64,000 bases of DNA, taken from positions 30,702-94,701 of the forward strand of contig JABCPU010000264.1 of assembly GCA_016800925.1 (NCBI GenBank). The letters are read 5' to 3'. Shown piece after piece: positions 22,009 through 34,959 of the stretch (positions are counted from its first letter, which is position 1; every line of letters begins with the position of its first letter). The notes below the pieces were generated by a model. The model did no database searches, had not been told where the DNA came from, and was given only the letters and a program-made list of their open reading frames with translations. This DNA comes from Suillus spraguei (lineage: Eukaryota; Basidiomycota; Agaricomycetes; Boletales; Suillaceae). The translations under genes were made by a program, and so were the position numbers.

Positions 22009-22431
22009 ATGTTGACCTCATTGACCCACTTTACGGTTTATCTTGCTCTCTCATCATCTATTCTCGGTGCTGCCATCCCCGCAACCGCAGTGACCACAGC
22101 GTTCACTGCAGCGTGACTTCTGCATATTCCGTAGATCCCCGTGATAATGAAGTTACTGGTGCTCTGTGGAAGAATAATGTTCACAATAAGGTCTATTCTT
22201 CTAAAGCATCTGCGGTCGTACCGACTACAAAAGGTGACCTCTGAAATACATTAAGTTGCAAGCTCTTACTAACATACACTCCGTTGCACAGCTCTTCGAC
22301 GGTCCGGGGAGCTTCGGAAGGAGGGAGAACATGAAGAGGTAACCCTGGCTGGGCATGCACCCTCCCGTCGATATGGGGAACTCTGGCGTGGATTGGGACA
22401 TGAGGAGATTTCCACTCCCCCTGTTGTTTAA
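22009..22431 (+). pseudogene. candidate small secreted protein gene with one apparent frameshift
   Basis: The ATG opens a strongly hydrophobic stretch of about 25 residues ending in an Ala-rich cleavage-like site, which looks like a signal peptide. After about 35 codons the frame stops, but a one-base shift near 22110-22120 restores an open frame that runs to a GT donor at 22234. The intron 22234-22291 contains an ACTAAC branch site and ends CACAG. The next exon (22292-22431) stays open to a stop. The whole would be roughly 120 residues with a charged C-terminal half. I do not recognise the family. The shift may be a sequence error or a true inactivation. Confidence 0.42.
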
Positions 22432-24596
22432 GGTTAGTTCCTGTATGAACCTCATTAAAGCTCCTGCTGATACCCCATGTACAGCTATTCCGAGCTATCC
22501 TGAATCCGGTATCGACTATCCATGATTGAGGAACTCTAGTCCTTGCAGATACACAGGCTGCTTCGAGCCTTTGCCGACCTTCGCATAATTCTTTTTTTGG
22601 CCAAGTGCTACCTTATAAGTATTAATACCCATCCTATAGCAGGACTCAGGGGGACCTCACTTCATACAAGTTCACTCCAACGGACATCTGATTATATTTA
22701 TTTTATCAAGTTATTCGTGGCTGTTTGTATGTGTAGTCCGAGTTGAAATGTAGTTGTTATCTCGGGGAATCCCTACCGAGAAATTTTGTAATGAGCCTTA
22801 CGAGAAAACTTGATTCGATTGAAAACGTATAGCCTGAAGCATGGGGGGCGTGTTGGTCTGATGGCATCATTTGCTACAGTCTTCGCGTAATACACGTAGC
22901 CTTTGCTAATAAGATATTCATTTCTCGAATATGATGCGGTGAATCGAATGAGAATTAACGGTTGTATCGAGGACCTAATAATAAGTACTCCACTCATCAT
23001 ATGCCATTGCCGTTTATTAGTCCCCGGTCATGTTAAAGCCCTTTGATTTCCGTTCATATGAATGTTTTAATGCCATGATGCGCTGATTGTATTCTCGCGA
23101 TGAAGTTATAGTGAGAGATGGAAGAACTCGGCAACACTCGGCAATGCCATAATCAATCTCCGCACCACACGGTATTTAATCTCCGCAGCAAATTTCTTCA
23201 TCATCGTTCGAGTCTTTTGAGTCCATCGCGTTTTACCATCATGTTTTACCTCGTTTAATCGTCAGCTTCTATGGACGTTTCGACAATGACGCATTCAAGA
23301 GCCTTCATGTACGAGGAGAGGTAAGTTGTCTCTTCGGAACTAGCTTTTCTTTGTGGATGATATCTGTTATATCACCAAATCCGGAGCCTTCGTGGCGGTG
23401 GTGAAAACACTACAAAAAAACTAAGAACAGCCATCTGATCACTTCACGTTTTTATTTACGTGTATAGCATTGATGCTGATTCCGTTTATATCCACAGATT
23501 TTGCGCAGGTATCGCATGCGTCCTTTCTTTAGTGCAAGGTGTGGCTTGTCGACGTCAACTTGTAGTGTTTATGTTTGTGTTTTTACACTTTTCAACATCC
23601 ACTTGACAAGATTGTTCAGGACGGAGCGTATGTATAGATAGATGTATCTACGTGTATAAAGCGCGAGGCCTCGGGCGCAATTGTGTCTACCACGTCGTAG
23701 TGTTTTTGCGGCTCTTCCCGTTCACAGCGTCATGCTGTGTGATTACGTGCACTCGCCACTATAAACTTTGAGGACACCATTAACTTTCTCTTCCCACGAG
23801 ACGTCGTTAAGACGCTGATACCTGTCTTCATCGCTCATTCCTTTCCCTCCGAATTCAATGACGCAATTTCAGACAAATTATCAGGCGATCATCGTAAGTT
23901 TCGCAAATAGACATGAAGCACACACCCCACTCATAACATAAAACAGATTCTTACTTTGGTTCAGACAACCTGAAGGAATACGAACACGCTCCATTGAACG
24001 CGCCTGAACACATCTAACTACCTTGCAATGCTAACCCATCCAGGAGTGCCTCCTCATCGCCTGGATTCGAAACAAAACTGTGTGTGCACCATTCAACGAA
24101 ACCTGTCCGTAAAAAATGATTGATTAGAAGTGCGTGGATGCACATAGTGGCTCTACATCGTCGTTTCATTGAAGTCCAACTCATTACACATTCAAGAGCC
24201 ACTGCATTCCCTGCGCTAACATTGCGTTCCATCCAAATCGTTTTTCGTGGATGGTAAATCGAATATAGTTTCCCTTGCGGCCTGCGTATGCAACCACATT
24301 TAATGGGTGTCAAGGGTTAACGCTGGCGCGCACCGTAGTCGACCTTCCAACGGATATTTTTGGTCACTTGAGAACATGATGAGACACAGGACAGTGCGAA
24401 CATTGTATTTCCTGAATTACTATTATAAACATCAATGTGTAGTACATATCATGTGTTTACATGGCACCGACCGAAGGGGTGTCCTTGTAACCTTTAATGT
24501 GCAAACGTGTATCTCTGGGATGGCAACAGTCCAGTATAACGGTATGTATCAATCGCGCAGATATAGACTCGATGAATATGATTGACACCTAGTGTG
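22432..24596. other. intergenic, no gene seen
   Basis: Only short open stretches without family resemblance or splice support occur in this AT-leaning region. Confidence 0.45.
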
Positions 24597-25653
24597 TCAT
24601 GTTTTCTTTCCCAACATTTCCGCTATCTTGGCTTCTCTTTCTCTCTGAAAAAGGGTGAATCGCCATATTAAAAGAATCTATATAAGCTCATACCTCGTCT
24701 GTAGCCTTTAGGATTCGCAATTTTTCGATCTCACGGGCGCACTCAGCCATGCGGTCCTCCATCTCCCTTACAGTCTCCTTCTCTGCTTCCAAGCGTTCTT
24801 CTTGGGCCTCGACCTCCCCTTTCTTGCCTTCCCATCGCGCATGTTCCTCTTCAGCACGAGCCCTTGCCTCGAGGAACGTGCTCTCAGCTTTCTGAGCGGC
24901 CAAGAGTGACTTGGAGTGGGCTGCCCCTGCTTTGGCTTCGAGTTTGCAGGCGGCCTTGTGAAGATCTTGCAGAGTCGCAAGAGACTTGAGAGACCGTGCC
25001 AACGCAGCTTTCTCCAACTTAGACTCTGTCTTCAGAAGCTTGGAAAAACATTTCGACTCCCGTTCTATTGAAAGACTTTAACCATGAACTAAATTCACAC
25101 TGATAGAATGCTCACGCTCATCCTTTACGATTTTTTCTTTCTGTTTCCTACTCAAGGATCTCTCAGCAGTGACGCCCCGGAGGACTACGGCCGCATCTAC
25201 ATCTGGCTCGGCGTCTGGGCCAGTGAGAACTGCCCCGCTTTGAAAGGCCGCTGTCGCCTCAGCCACTGATCTTGTGCGATTGCTTCTTGTTGTGCGCATG
25301 GAGGCTTTTCTTCCCAACGGGGTGCTGTGTCCGCCGCTCGCACTACCAACGAGAGGTGCATCCTCATCTATGTCCTCCGTACATGCTGTGGAAAGCGATT
25401 GGATGAGCGGTGTTCTGCGGTCTGGAAGATTTTCACTGTGACGGCTCGTGAACTCCGCTTGGCTGCCCTCCATACTCCTAACTTCCTTTGGGGTCGGGGT
25501 CTTTGTCTTTGAGCCTGAGACATTACCGTTCGGTGTAAGATTATTGCCTGGCATCGAGACGCTTTCCTCCTGACTACTGGATTCCTTAACGTTCTCAGAA
25601 GGGTACTGGGGTGCGTCGAAGTACTGTGTTTTTTTACGAGGCATTGAAGACAA
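24597..25653 (-). CDS. coiled-coil protein, DNA-binding protein Ncp1-like
   Basis: Three exons (25653-25101, 25064-24694, 24644-24597) join in frame to 323 residues. The middle intron is only 36 nt. Residues 1-180 are Ser/Thr/Pro-rich and probably disordered. Residues about 180-310 form a long Ala/Glu/Lys-rich coiled coil, and the end reads TDE-REREAKIA. This pattern (basic start of the coil, LATLQDLHKAA-type heptads, terminal RERE/AKI) recalls basidiomycete proteins annotated as DNA-binding protein Ncp1; that link is from memory and moderate. Any long coiled-coil scaffold would look similar. A second ATG at 25644 is an alternative start. Confidence 0.65.
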
Positions 25654-26266
25654 AACAAGTTCCGAAATCTGTTCAAGTATTTGTCCGGAATCTTAGACTG
25701 ACTTGAAACACAACGTCATTGTCGGTCATCCATAGGACGTCACTGATTATGGTGACATTTTAGATGACTCAGCGCTCGTCGATGCCACACCGGATATGTG
25801 TAATACGATCGAATTATGCACTGCAGATCTGCGCCATGCACTATGGATAGTGCATGGCAGTAGTAAATGTTGCAACATGTATACCAGTCAAGTAGAACTT
25901 ACAATTTAAATGATGTGCAAAATTATATAGATTCAAATGGCAGCGGTGCGAGCGATGACATGCTAGAAGAGAGTTGTCAAAATTCAACGAGAAACTAGAT
26001 CTCGGCCTGCACTCGACAACGAGCATAATGGGCCACAAAATACCGATGAAATGCGGAAAACGATTTTCATACTCAATTAGGTACCTGACAGTGTCAAACC
26101 CATAACACATAAATCTATAAACTTCAAAAAAATTTGTTTGAACGAGGAATATTCTACAATACCATCTTCACACTTGATCACCTTCCAGAATTCATCACCT
26201 CTGATCATCATCCTCCCCGCTCCGTACGTTGTCAGTTAGGGTCGTGTAGTGAAACCTTGCAGAGGT
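25654..26266. other. intergenic, no gene seen
   Basis: Lies between the starts and ends of two minus-strand genes and should hold the promoter of the Ncp1-like gene and the terminator of the phosphatase upstream of it. No clear motif was identified. Confidence 0.45.
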
Positions 26267-27764
26267 CTACCAGAGGTCCTCAAGTTCCCGCGTGCTGACG
26301 GCAAGCAGCTCGTCATCATTGGTGGCGTATAGAGCCTTGACAATTTCTTGCTCTTTCCATCCTCCACCTTTGACAGGCTCCAACGTGTACTCGATTGACA
26401 GTGCCGATAAGGGACCGCCATAAGCATGTGAGATACCTTTATTAATACCAACACTGAGAATAGTCCGCAATATCTGGTGTGACAGAACTTACCAGTGTCG
26501 ATGATGAGCACCTTCCCGTCACACCTAGCTGTAATGCCGTCAAATTGCGGGGTGTGACCCATCACCATGCGGCGAGTGCCCGTCTTTTCGAGAACCTCGT
26601 CGACCGTCCGGCACACCTTCTTTTCATCTTCATCGGCCCAGCCACGGTACCACAGCGGCCCATCGCCACCGTACAGGCGGGCTTCCTCGCGAGTCGTGCC
26701 TGCAGGAAGACCGGGGTACGAACTGGGTGGGTGTGGCTGAGGCTGAGGCTTGCGCTCTCTCAGCCTATGTAAAAGCGATGATCCAAGATTATTAATGGCG
26801 CTTGGGAATGGCTGAAGATTGGGGTATGTAGGAGCCAAACCGCCATGCACAAACGAGAAAGCAGCATGCGAAAGAGGTCCTGCATTGGCACGTGCAAACG
26901 CACTTCCGTCTGGTACCGGGTAATCAGTATTAGGAGGGCCAAGTAAACCGTGAAGAGGAAGTCGCGCAGCGGTAGTGTAATTCTCTGCCCATGCGTCCGC
27001 AAGCCAGCCAGTTGTAACAGCTTGCAGGCGGCTCTCGCGAGGCTCAAAAGTCTTTTTCTCCGACTCCAAAACGTAACTGTGATCAACCTCAATGACAACG
27101 CATGCTCCGTGAGTGACACCACTTACCGCCAATCACCTGTCGGAGAAGTGGCTCAGTCATACTCCACATTATGAAATTTATTGCATACCTATTGCATTCA
27201 TATACTCATGATTTCCGAGGACCGACAACACAATTCCGTTGACGGCTAAGGCCTGCTCTCGAAGGTCTTCCAACCAATTAAACAACTCGATCGTATCATC
27301 ACCCCTGCAAAAATATTGAGAAAGATTGAAACACCAGTCGGAAGCTCTTACCTGTCGATGATATCGCCAGTCTGCACAAAAACATCCACTTTGCCGCTCC
27401 AATCGTTGTTCTCGTCCACGACACCGGCCATTTGTAAGATACGCTCTGCGTTCCCGATGTCGCCATGTATATCGCCCACAGCAATAATTTTGCGCGAGAA
27501 ACGTGGACGAGGCTCTGGTGCATATTCGTACTCATTCGTATCGATGGCAACTTGCACAGGCTGTTCTACAGTTTTGAACCTGAAAGGTGCCTGCACGGCG
27601 GCTTGGGCATATCCGATGAGACTTGACAGAGCCAATGAAAGCTGTAGTCCAGTTCCGAGGTGAGGTGCGGGACCAAGAGGCGAGGAAGAGGATTGTACAT
27701 AATACGCGAGTGATAGCGCAAGTAAAGGGATGGCTATGAAAGCCAAAGTTGTTCCACGAGACAT
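26267..27764 (-). CDS. membrane-anchored calcineurin-like metallophosphatase (SLP-like PPP family)
   Basis: Five exons (27764-27352, 27304-27189, 27136-27127, 27076-26493, 26436-26267) give 430 residues. Residues 5-25 form a hydrophobic N-terminal anchor or signal. Metal-binding motifs of the PPP superfamily follow in order: GDIHGD (97-102), GDIIDRG (133-139), GNHE (168-171), then GDWRYV, a FVHGGL box and MGHTPQ with the late catalytic His. The GNHExMNAxGDWRY pattern is typical of Shewanella-like protein phosphatases. These dephosphorylate proteins; with an N-terminal anchor this one probably acts in the secretory pathway or at a membrane. Exon 3 is only 10 nt and is needed to restore the conserved GDWRY motif. 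A Pro/Gln insert sits before the HTPQ box. Confidence 0.9.
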
Positions 27765-28341
27765 TACTGTAAAATGACGTGTGTCTGTTCGATACCACAG
27801 CGGAATCAACGAAGAGGCATACTAAGTAGAACGCATTATATACCTCGCTATTGAAACCACAACAGTTTGGAGCACTTAGGCGAAAACCACTCCAAATGGA
27901 ATGTTCGTTACTCGGAATCACTCCTGGGGGAGGAAGTCTCAAGCTGTGCTGCAGGGTTACGTCGTGGCCTAGTATTTGAAGTTCGAACGAACAATCAACA
28001 CCTCAATCGATTCAGCCTCGAGGCCGCGGTAGAATGAAGAAAGCAAGGTCTCCAACGTGGCATGCACACTGTACTCCTGCAGTGCTATATAACGGCATGC
28101 ATGTGTGAAGCAAATATGAACTGCCCAAATCGGGCACGGTGTGAAAACAGCGGAAGAATTAGAGAACGGTAGTACTACTTGTCTACTACTAGTAGGAAAG
28201 ACCGAAATCATTAATGAACATCGCATGCACGTACGTACGGTACTGGCCTTGACTAGCGCAGCAGAATATCAAATCCACCTAGGCCTGTGCAAGCAGTACG
28301 CAAATCGTAAACATGTGGATAATACCAGCATGTTCGCCATC
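27765..28341. other. intergenic between TERT 3' end and phosphatase start
   Basis: No gene is seen. It should hold the phosphatase promoter and the TERT terminator. Confidence 0.45.
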
Positions 28342-31300
28342 TCAAAAATCTAACGCAGAAACACCTTTAAGACCCCCCTTCACCACGTCCTTAAACCGGT
28401 ACCGCATTGATTTGTTGCGACGCAAAGACAACTCGAACTGGAGTGACGTTGGCAAAATTGAATCATGGTAAACATCAGGCTTCCTCGAGAACACAGTGTA
28501 GAACGCGTGTGTCCCCAGCCTGGGGGCGTTGAATGAGAACGACGAAGTACAATACCGAAGTCAACGAACGCTCACCATAATACAGAACGTTTCTGCAGAT
28601 TGCAAACTCCTCTGCTGTCACGTGCAACCTTGTTGCACGACTTGTGGCGTATTGCGGTATAGGTATATCTGATAACTTGTTTGATGACATCTATTTTCAT
28701 AAAGCAACATGAGCCTAGAGTTGATGTTTATCAGATTCAACTTACTGTTAAGGAATTTTGCATTCTTCGCAATATCAGTACCCAACCCCATGATATAATG
28801 GTGCATCTTCATTGCCGCAATGATAAAACTTTGATAAACATTGACATATGCAGTATGCAGCCCATTCAGGTGGGTATCCGTGTAGATCATATGACTTCTA
28901 GCTTTCGCTATCCTAGGGAAGATTAATTGATACTCAACGAAGAATATACCATACTCACAATAGCATCTTACGAGTGAACGTCACGCCAGGCCTACGTTTT
29001 TTGTCGACCGTAAGCGAATACTCAATATCTAAAACGTCGAACGTTGGAATCTCTATCGTCATACACAAAAAAAATACTCACCGTGTCCATTATACCTCGA
29101 GTAATCAGCCATGACCGAGAGGGTGGACATATGGATCAGCAGGCCACACCAAGGAAAATCTATTGCATCTTCAAGAAACAACATAGCGAGGAGGCATGGT
29201 TGAACATACGCTTTTGGTTGTATTCGGTAACGTTCGTTGCTTCGATGGAGTCGTACTCGAAATTAGTCAACGTCTTTTGCTTGGATACGATGCAGCCGTA
29301 TTCAGGGTGCCCTGTACGATTCAGACCATGAAGTCTAGTGAAGCATGAGGGACGCCAGTTTACCTTCATGCATGACATCTAGGAATTCCTTTGCCTTTTC
29401 CAAGCTGGTTGTCACATATAGATAGTCATCAATCCATCGAAGCAATAACTATGTATTGAGGTGAATATGCTCTCACAAAAGCAGGGACGAAACACGCACG
29501 CTTTGAGGGTCATCAAAGATATGTAAACGAGTTCTTTCTAAATCCCCGTAGAAAAACGAGCACAAGAGAGCTGATAGCACGGATCCTTGAGGAATGCCAA
29601 CGACTTGTCGATAATAACGGTCGCCGATCTGACAAAAAAAGTCAGGGACTTGTGACATTCAAGACAGAGAGAACAGACCTTCACAAGGTTTTCCCTTATA
29701 TGCTCTTCAAGGAGCTTGAGAGTGGCTATCTTGTTCTGAAACTCATACTGAACCTACATGACAATGAATGACTGTATATAAGACATGCACTAACCAACCA
29801 ACCTGATCTATGAAGATTGTTTGCCGTAGGAAATCAGCCATTTCACGAGCATAGGCCAAAAAGTCCGTGGAGTTATCTTGGAGGATACCCCATTAGCACG
29901 TTACCAGTAGCTTGATGCACAATGACCCACCATCTGATTCCGCCTGCTTGATATACGCACGCTTGATTTTTCCGAAATCAGCTGAAACCTGCCCATGCTT
30001 CCGTATCATATAGTTCTCCTACGTGATCATGTAAATCTGGAACGGAAAGTAGACATGACTATTTACCTCGGATATGATGTTGTGAAGTATCTTCAGCAGC
30101 ATCGTCTGATCTATGGTGTCGAAGCATGCTTGCACGTCAACTTTGACAAAATATAGTTTCGGACTGTGAATTACGTGGGTCAGCGAGAAGATTCCAATTG
30201 AATCAATAGGTCGCACAGTTTCCCTGAGGGTGCGTTCTTCGACAACTCTGTTTTAAACCTCTTTAGCTTCTGGTATATTTCATTGGAACTGAACACAGAC
30301 GCTCCAAGGAGGTCTGGTTGTTGTTGCTAACCATGACATCAGTATGAGCCATTTCAACGTAGTACAAGACAAAACACCTTCTCGTATGTCAGGATTGCGA
30401 ACGTCGTCCTCAGAGTCTGGTTGATTGACAACGTTGGCCTTGCAGACTGACCCTGTATGGCAATGAGCAAGAATTTAGCCAATTTCACTGGGAGAACGGA
30501 CCTTGGGGTTTGTTCGTCGGCGGAGATTCACAATGGGGCGAACGCCAGTTTCCTTGGGCAGCAAGCGAATGAAGGAAAATCCGAGTTGTCGTTGGCGCAA
30601 GATCTCTTCTGCTTCATGCTACAGAAGATAAGAATCAAGGCAGACCAGTTAAATTCAAGACAAACCTTCTCGATTTCTTGGAAAGTCTTCTCGCTTAATC
30701 GGTCTATCAGGGGTGCACAGAGGATTTCCCAGTCGTCTTGCCGAAAGTAAAGAATGTGCTTCCGAAATGCTGATGACTCCGTAACGTAGAACGTTGTCTG
30801 AAAACAATTTATGTCATCATCATCTTAGTCGAAAAAAATACTAACTCTAAGGAGCGGAAGCAGGAAGGAGTCGAAGTACCAGAAGAGGAATTCTTCGAGA
30901 ACTTCACGACGTTTGAGAGAATCTGTCACGGACACTCTGTGCTGCTTCCGGGCACCCTCTCCGGGAGGCATCAGCCAGTCGCATTCTGACGTGCTGAAAC
31001 CTTGAAGTACGTGGTGTAACGTAGATGTTTCGTATCTCCGGCATACGATGAATTCATTAACATCTGATGAGTATCAGCTAACTGTAAGCGTGTGAGAGAT
31101 AAACACACATGCAGCCTTGGATGACCTCAAAATTCCTCTCGCATCCCCAAAAAGCTTTCGGGATGACAGCCTTAGTCACAAGCATAACATACCGAAAAAC
31201 CTAGTAAATGATTAGCAGGTATTGCACGCACGAATCCCTGAATGTACCTGAGTGTGACTGCAAGTGAATTCCAGGAATCGTGGTTTGTGTTCCATTTCCT

Positions 31301-33062
31301 TTTTACCTGGAACTCGATGTGCAACGATACTGTTTCCTGCAGAGTCGATAGACATGTTATTTTGCGATGCTTGCGATTTCAGTTGGATTGAATTCTCGGA
31401 CACCATTTCCTGCCAGACAGATCAAAATAAAACTGTAACACTGTTCCACTTTACTCACCAGTATGATACTGCTGTCCAACGTCTTGTTGTCTGTTGTCGT
31501 GATCTATTGACGAAGATAAGACCAGCGCACACTATAAATTAGAGCTTGCTTACCTTTGACGTACAAACTTTGTCTCTAAGTAGCTTGTAAGGACATTTAC
31601 CATGTCGCCAGATCATCTTATCCAAAAGTACAAGTACGTCTTTCAGCCGCTTCGGTGTCTTGCATGGACCAAAGAGCTGTAACGTACACGTCTTCACTCG
31701 ACATCCATGTACCTTGACAGATCTTGCCTCACCTGAATCTCACGCTCTCTGTCAGCAAAATTTGGCTGCTTGTAAGTTTCTTTAGCAGCTGACGGCTGAC
31801 TGAACACGTTGGATAGACCATATTGCAACGGAAAGATGTATTTGCTCAGGTGTCTGGTTTTCTTTGCTTGTTCGCGCGGATCAGGGTCTTGATATGCGCC
31901 AGCTTGTGGCTGCGTTGGACGAAAGTAAGAAGGATTCAGCCGGTTAAGGACATCTTCACGATGGTCAATCAATGTAAATCCAATACGTAGGCAAGCTTAC
32001 GGGTACAAGGCAAGCCCACAATGATATTTCGCGATGTATGCTCACGATTCGGTCGCGCGTAAAACATGCGTGCACGAATGAATAAAACATCGGCCGATGT
32101 TCGTCTGATGAACTGGTCAGCGAAACGAGGCAGATGTAACGTCCCTTCTCCCACCGTTCAGAAGGAATGATCTCCAATTTGCGGCGACTCTTCGGAGAAG
32201 ATTTAGAGAGGTTTTTCCATGTGATAAGCTTGAGGCGTTTGCGTGGTCCTGAGCCTTCCAACGGGTCTCTCTTCCGCTTCTTAAGGTCATTCATACAAGA
32301 ATCACTCGAAGGCATGTACCAATCGAGTGTTGGAGGCGTGGCGTAAATCAATGGCATGCCCGTCATTTGACACAAACACTCGTTCGGCAGCTTAGTAAAA
32401 ATGGAGGTCTTGGTGAGGAGATGCAGCATAGCATCTGCCCCAATTCTGTAGCAAGAGAAAAGTTAGTGGTGAGCCCTGGGGTGATCGTTGCTTTACCTTG
32501 TCAACAGAACTACCCATTCGGGGGCCTGTAGAGCCGTGATAATTGTGTTTACAAAAGTGTTCGTAAAACCGCATGGAGCTGCGTTCGCATCAAGAGCCTA
32601 TGTTGAATTGAATACACAGTGCATAAATGTGGTATGAGGTCCTCACTCTCTTATATCCCGATGTTATTATATTGTCTGGCTTGGACTTCGAATTTGATGC
32701 ACCAAATAGATGCTCCTGGGCCTTCTGAATAACCTTCAGAACATGTTAGACACTGTGTGCTTAGTAGATACAAGGCACATGCTTGCACGTACATCTTTCA
32801 TGTCGATATATGGCTCGGAGGCTGAAAATTGTGTATGTTCCTTGGTGGACTCTTTCGACAGGCAAACAAACGAGCAGGTAAGCAGTTCCCGATACTGGAC
32901 AGAGTCAGGTCCTTGTATGGGAAAGTCGGACTGCTCATCGCCACAAGTCTGTTTGTAAGATTCTTCCTTGATAATTTTTTGAAGATAAGCCTGGAGGTTA
33001 TGAACTTCCGCGTAGTAGAAATTAAGAACATCTAGCGTCAGGTGTCTTTTGGTAGCTGGCAT
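28342..33062 (-). CDS. TERT: telomerase reverse transcriptase
   Basis: A gene with more than 20 exons; predicted product about 1,100 residues. N-terminal exons 33062-32793, 32733-32647, 32597-32497 and 32445-32155 encode the TEN domain (YRELLT, NIITSGYK, ALQAPEW motifs). The RNA-binding domain follows: GLPCT-HVLN across the 32001/31953 splice, FPLQYGLSNVF (about 31830), HGKCPYKLL (about 31590), FWGCERN and CDWL. RT motif 1 is in exon 30797-30666 (FYVTESS), motif 2 in 30618-30502, motif A (VDVQACFDT) at about 30140-30110, motif B' (GIPQGSVLS) at about 29600, motif C (RWIDDYLYVT) at about 29440, D (GHPEYGCIVSKQK) at about 29300 and E (FPWCGLL) at about 29150. The C-terminal extension ends at 28342. 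All three catalytic Asp are present. It adds telomere repeats using an RNA template. A 35-nt intron (30258-30224) is required between motifs 2 and A. Confidence 0.95.
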
Positions 33063-33734
33063 AGTAGAATTGAACGTGAGATATTTCACGGACTCAGAGT
33101 ATGAAGAGTAGAAGTCTGATTAACACAACTGCCGTGTAGCTCCACGTAGGCTCAGTGAAACTTGGGTGCGCGTCTTACAAGAGACACAACGCCACCTGTC
33201 ATACTCACGTGATTAGCCACACTATTGACGTTACAGTCACGCTGACGCGCTGAAGGACTAGTTTCACGAAGCACATGCATAATCTCAATAAATTACAATT
33301 TTTCAGTATAGGAGGCAAAAAGGAAGCCGCAGCATTAACCACACAGCTTCCCCCGGGAAATAGCGATCAGATCTGTCCTGGTCGATAACAATCCTCGTTT
33401 GAAACGTTCGGTGAGCTGAGCCCGTTCTTCACGGTGATCGCGAACTTGGTCGTCCAGACGGGAATGAAGAGTGATTTTAGTTCTGTATATAACGATCAGG
33501 AAGCGTGATCATTATCAGTTACTCCACCGCAAGAAAGGGACATAATATACCTAGAAGGACACGCACATGAGGTAATACTTGACGCGCAGTCAACGATATC
33601 TTTGAGCTGGTCGCTACGACTGCGGTAAGAACTCGTTTGAATGACAAATTAAACGTCGCGTTAACAAAAATTCGATGGGCAGAAATGGGCAGAAGCAAGA
33701 CAACATAAAGGTACAGGGAAGTAACCGTGCACCT
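33063..33734. other. TERT upstream region
   Basis: No gene is seen. The only candidates are short frames without family resemblance. The region should include the TERT promoter and the 3' end of the next minus-strand gene. Confidence 0.45.
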
Positions 33735-34576
33735 TCAGAGCCTTGAAGCCACTTTTTTCTCTGGCAGGTAAACCACTTCCGAAGAGGCCATGAAAGTCTC
33801 CGCATCCAGTAACGTATTTATGTTCGCAGACACCCCATCGAGAAATTCCCTCTGCGGTACCCGCGCTAGGTTGGCTCGTGGGAGGTCAAGATTGATGAGC
33901 TGTATCATTTCCAAAGTCAGGCTGCAGTCGAGTATGGTCGATACCAGAGTAGCTACTATCCTCATGACGGCTATTTCACAATTCGCGGGGAAAATTGTCG
34001 TTCCTGAGCCGTTCGACTTTACAAGATCATTAGGGGGTGGAAATCGGCAGTCGTCATCCTGAGTGCCTTGCATGATTATGCGCTTCACCCCGCGCAACAC
34101 GGGATGAGCAGCAATGTGTCCTCGTTTGCTGTCTCTAGCTCGACGGCTTCACTCAAGGAATTGTACAAGCGGCAATTATGTTTACTGGAGCTAAATGTAT
34201 AATCGTCATCGTGCTCGCCGTCGCAAATAGACCCATGGCTTGGGAGAGGCGCTGCAATGATGCAAGAAGTAGAAAGCAACCCTAGTGGATATAAGCGCGT
34301 ATTCGAGACCAGAAATGGTCAAATTTCCTGTGGGATCCAAATTTTGCCATAGTTGACGTGGGCCAAATAGAGAATTTGCCAGGATTGAATATTGAATATT
34401 GGACGATGGAACGAAAGGCAGGGCCTTTGTACGTACTGCAGAGCTAGAGCTCCGTGAGGGGGTAAGGATTGAATCATTGTAGATAGTCCAAGGTTTGAGG
34501 TTGTTTGAATCGGAAACTTTGCCAAACAAACACAGCTCGAGCGAACGTTTTCTTTTGAGCGACATGTACATAGCAA
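33735..34576 (-). CDS. hypothetical protein, exon structure partly resolved
   Basis: At least three coding pieces follow on the minus strand. The first runs from an ATG near 34576 and begins with a basic LKRKRSLEL stretch. A GT-AG intron of about 58 nt near 34300-34245 joins it in frame to a second piece (to about 34090). A third open piece runs 34100-33735 in another frame, and I could not find a clean splice between the second and third. The protein is mixed and mostly polar, with no family I recognise. It lies upstream of TERT in the same orientation. Confidence 0.45.
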
Positions 34577-34959
34577 CTGACAAAATCTAGAAGTACGCGT
34601 TATAGCGGAGTTCTTGGAACACTGGCCCGAGGAGAAAATGCACTTACGCCTCCCATGGGGAGTGTGGGACTCTGAAACTACCTGACTCGTTCGTAAAGGG
34701 CCTGGGTGGCGTGATATTCACTAAAACCTCGAGGGCGATGGCCCAGTTTTTGGGTATATGGGACCGTTTGAGGTGATTACACCTGACTATTTGGTCGTGA
34801 TTAATTTTTCGAAAATTTTGGTGTGGTTTGTTTTTCTTGCTATCTTGCTATCATTCTGTCCAGTAACAGCCTTTTGTTTATTTTTGACGTCCAGCGGTTT
34901 TTATTACTTGTGTTGTGTGTATCTCAGCACCATATTAGGTGTGCGGATTCAGAAAGCAG

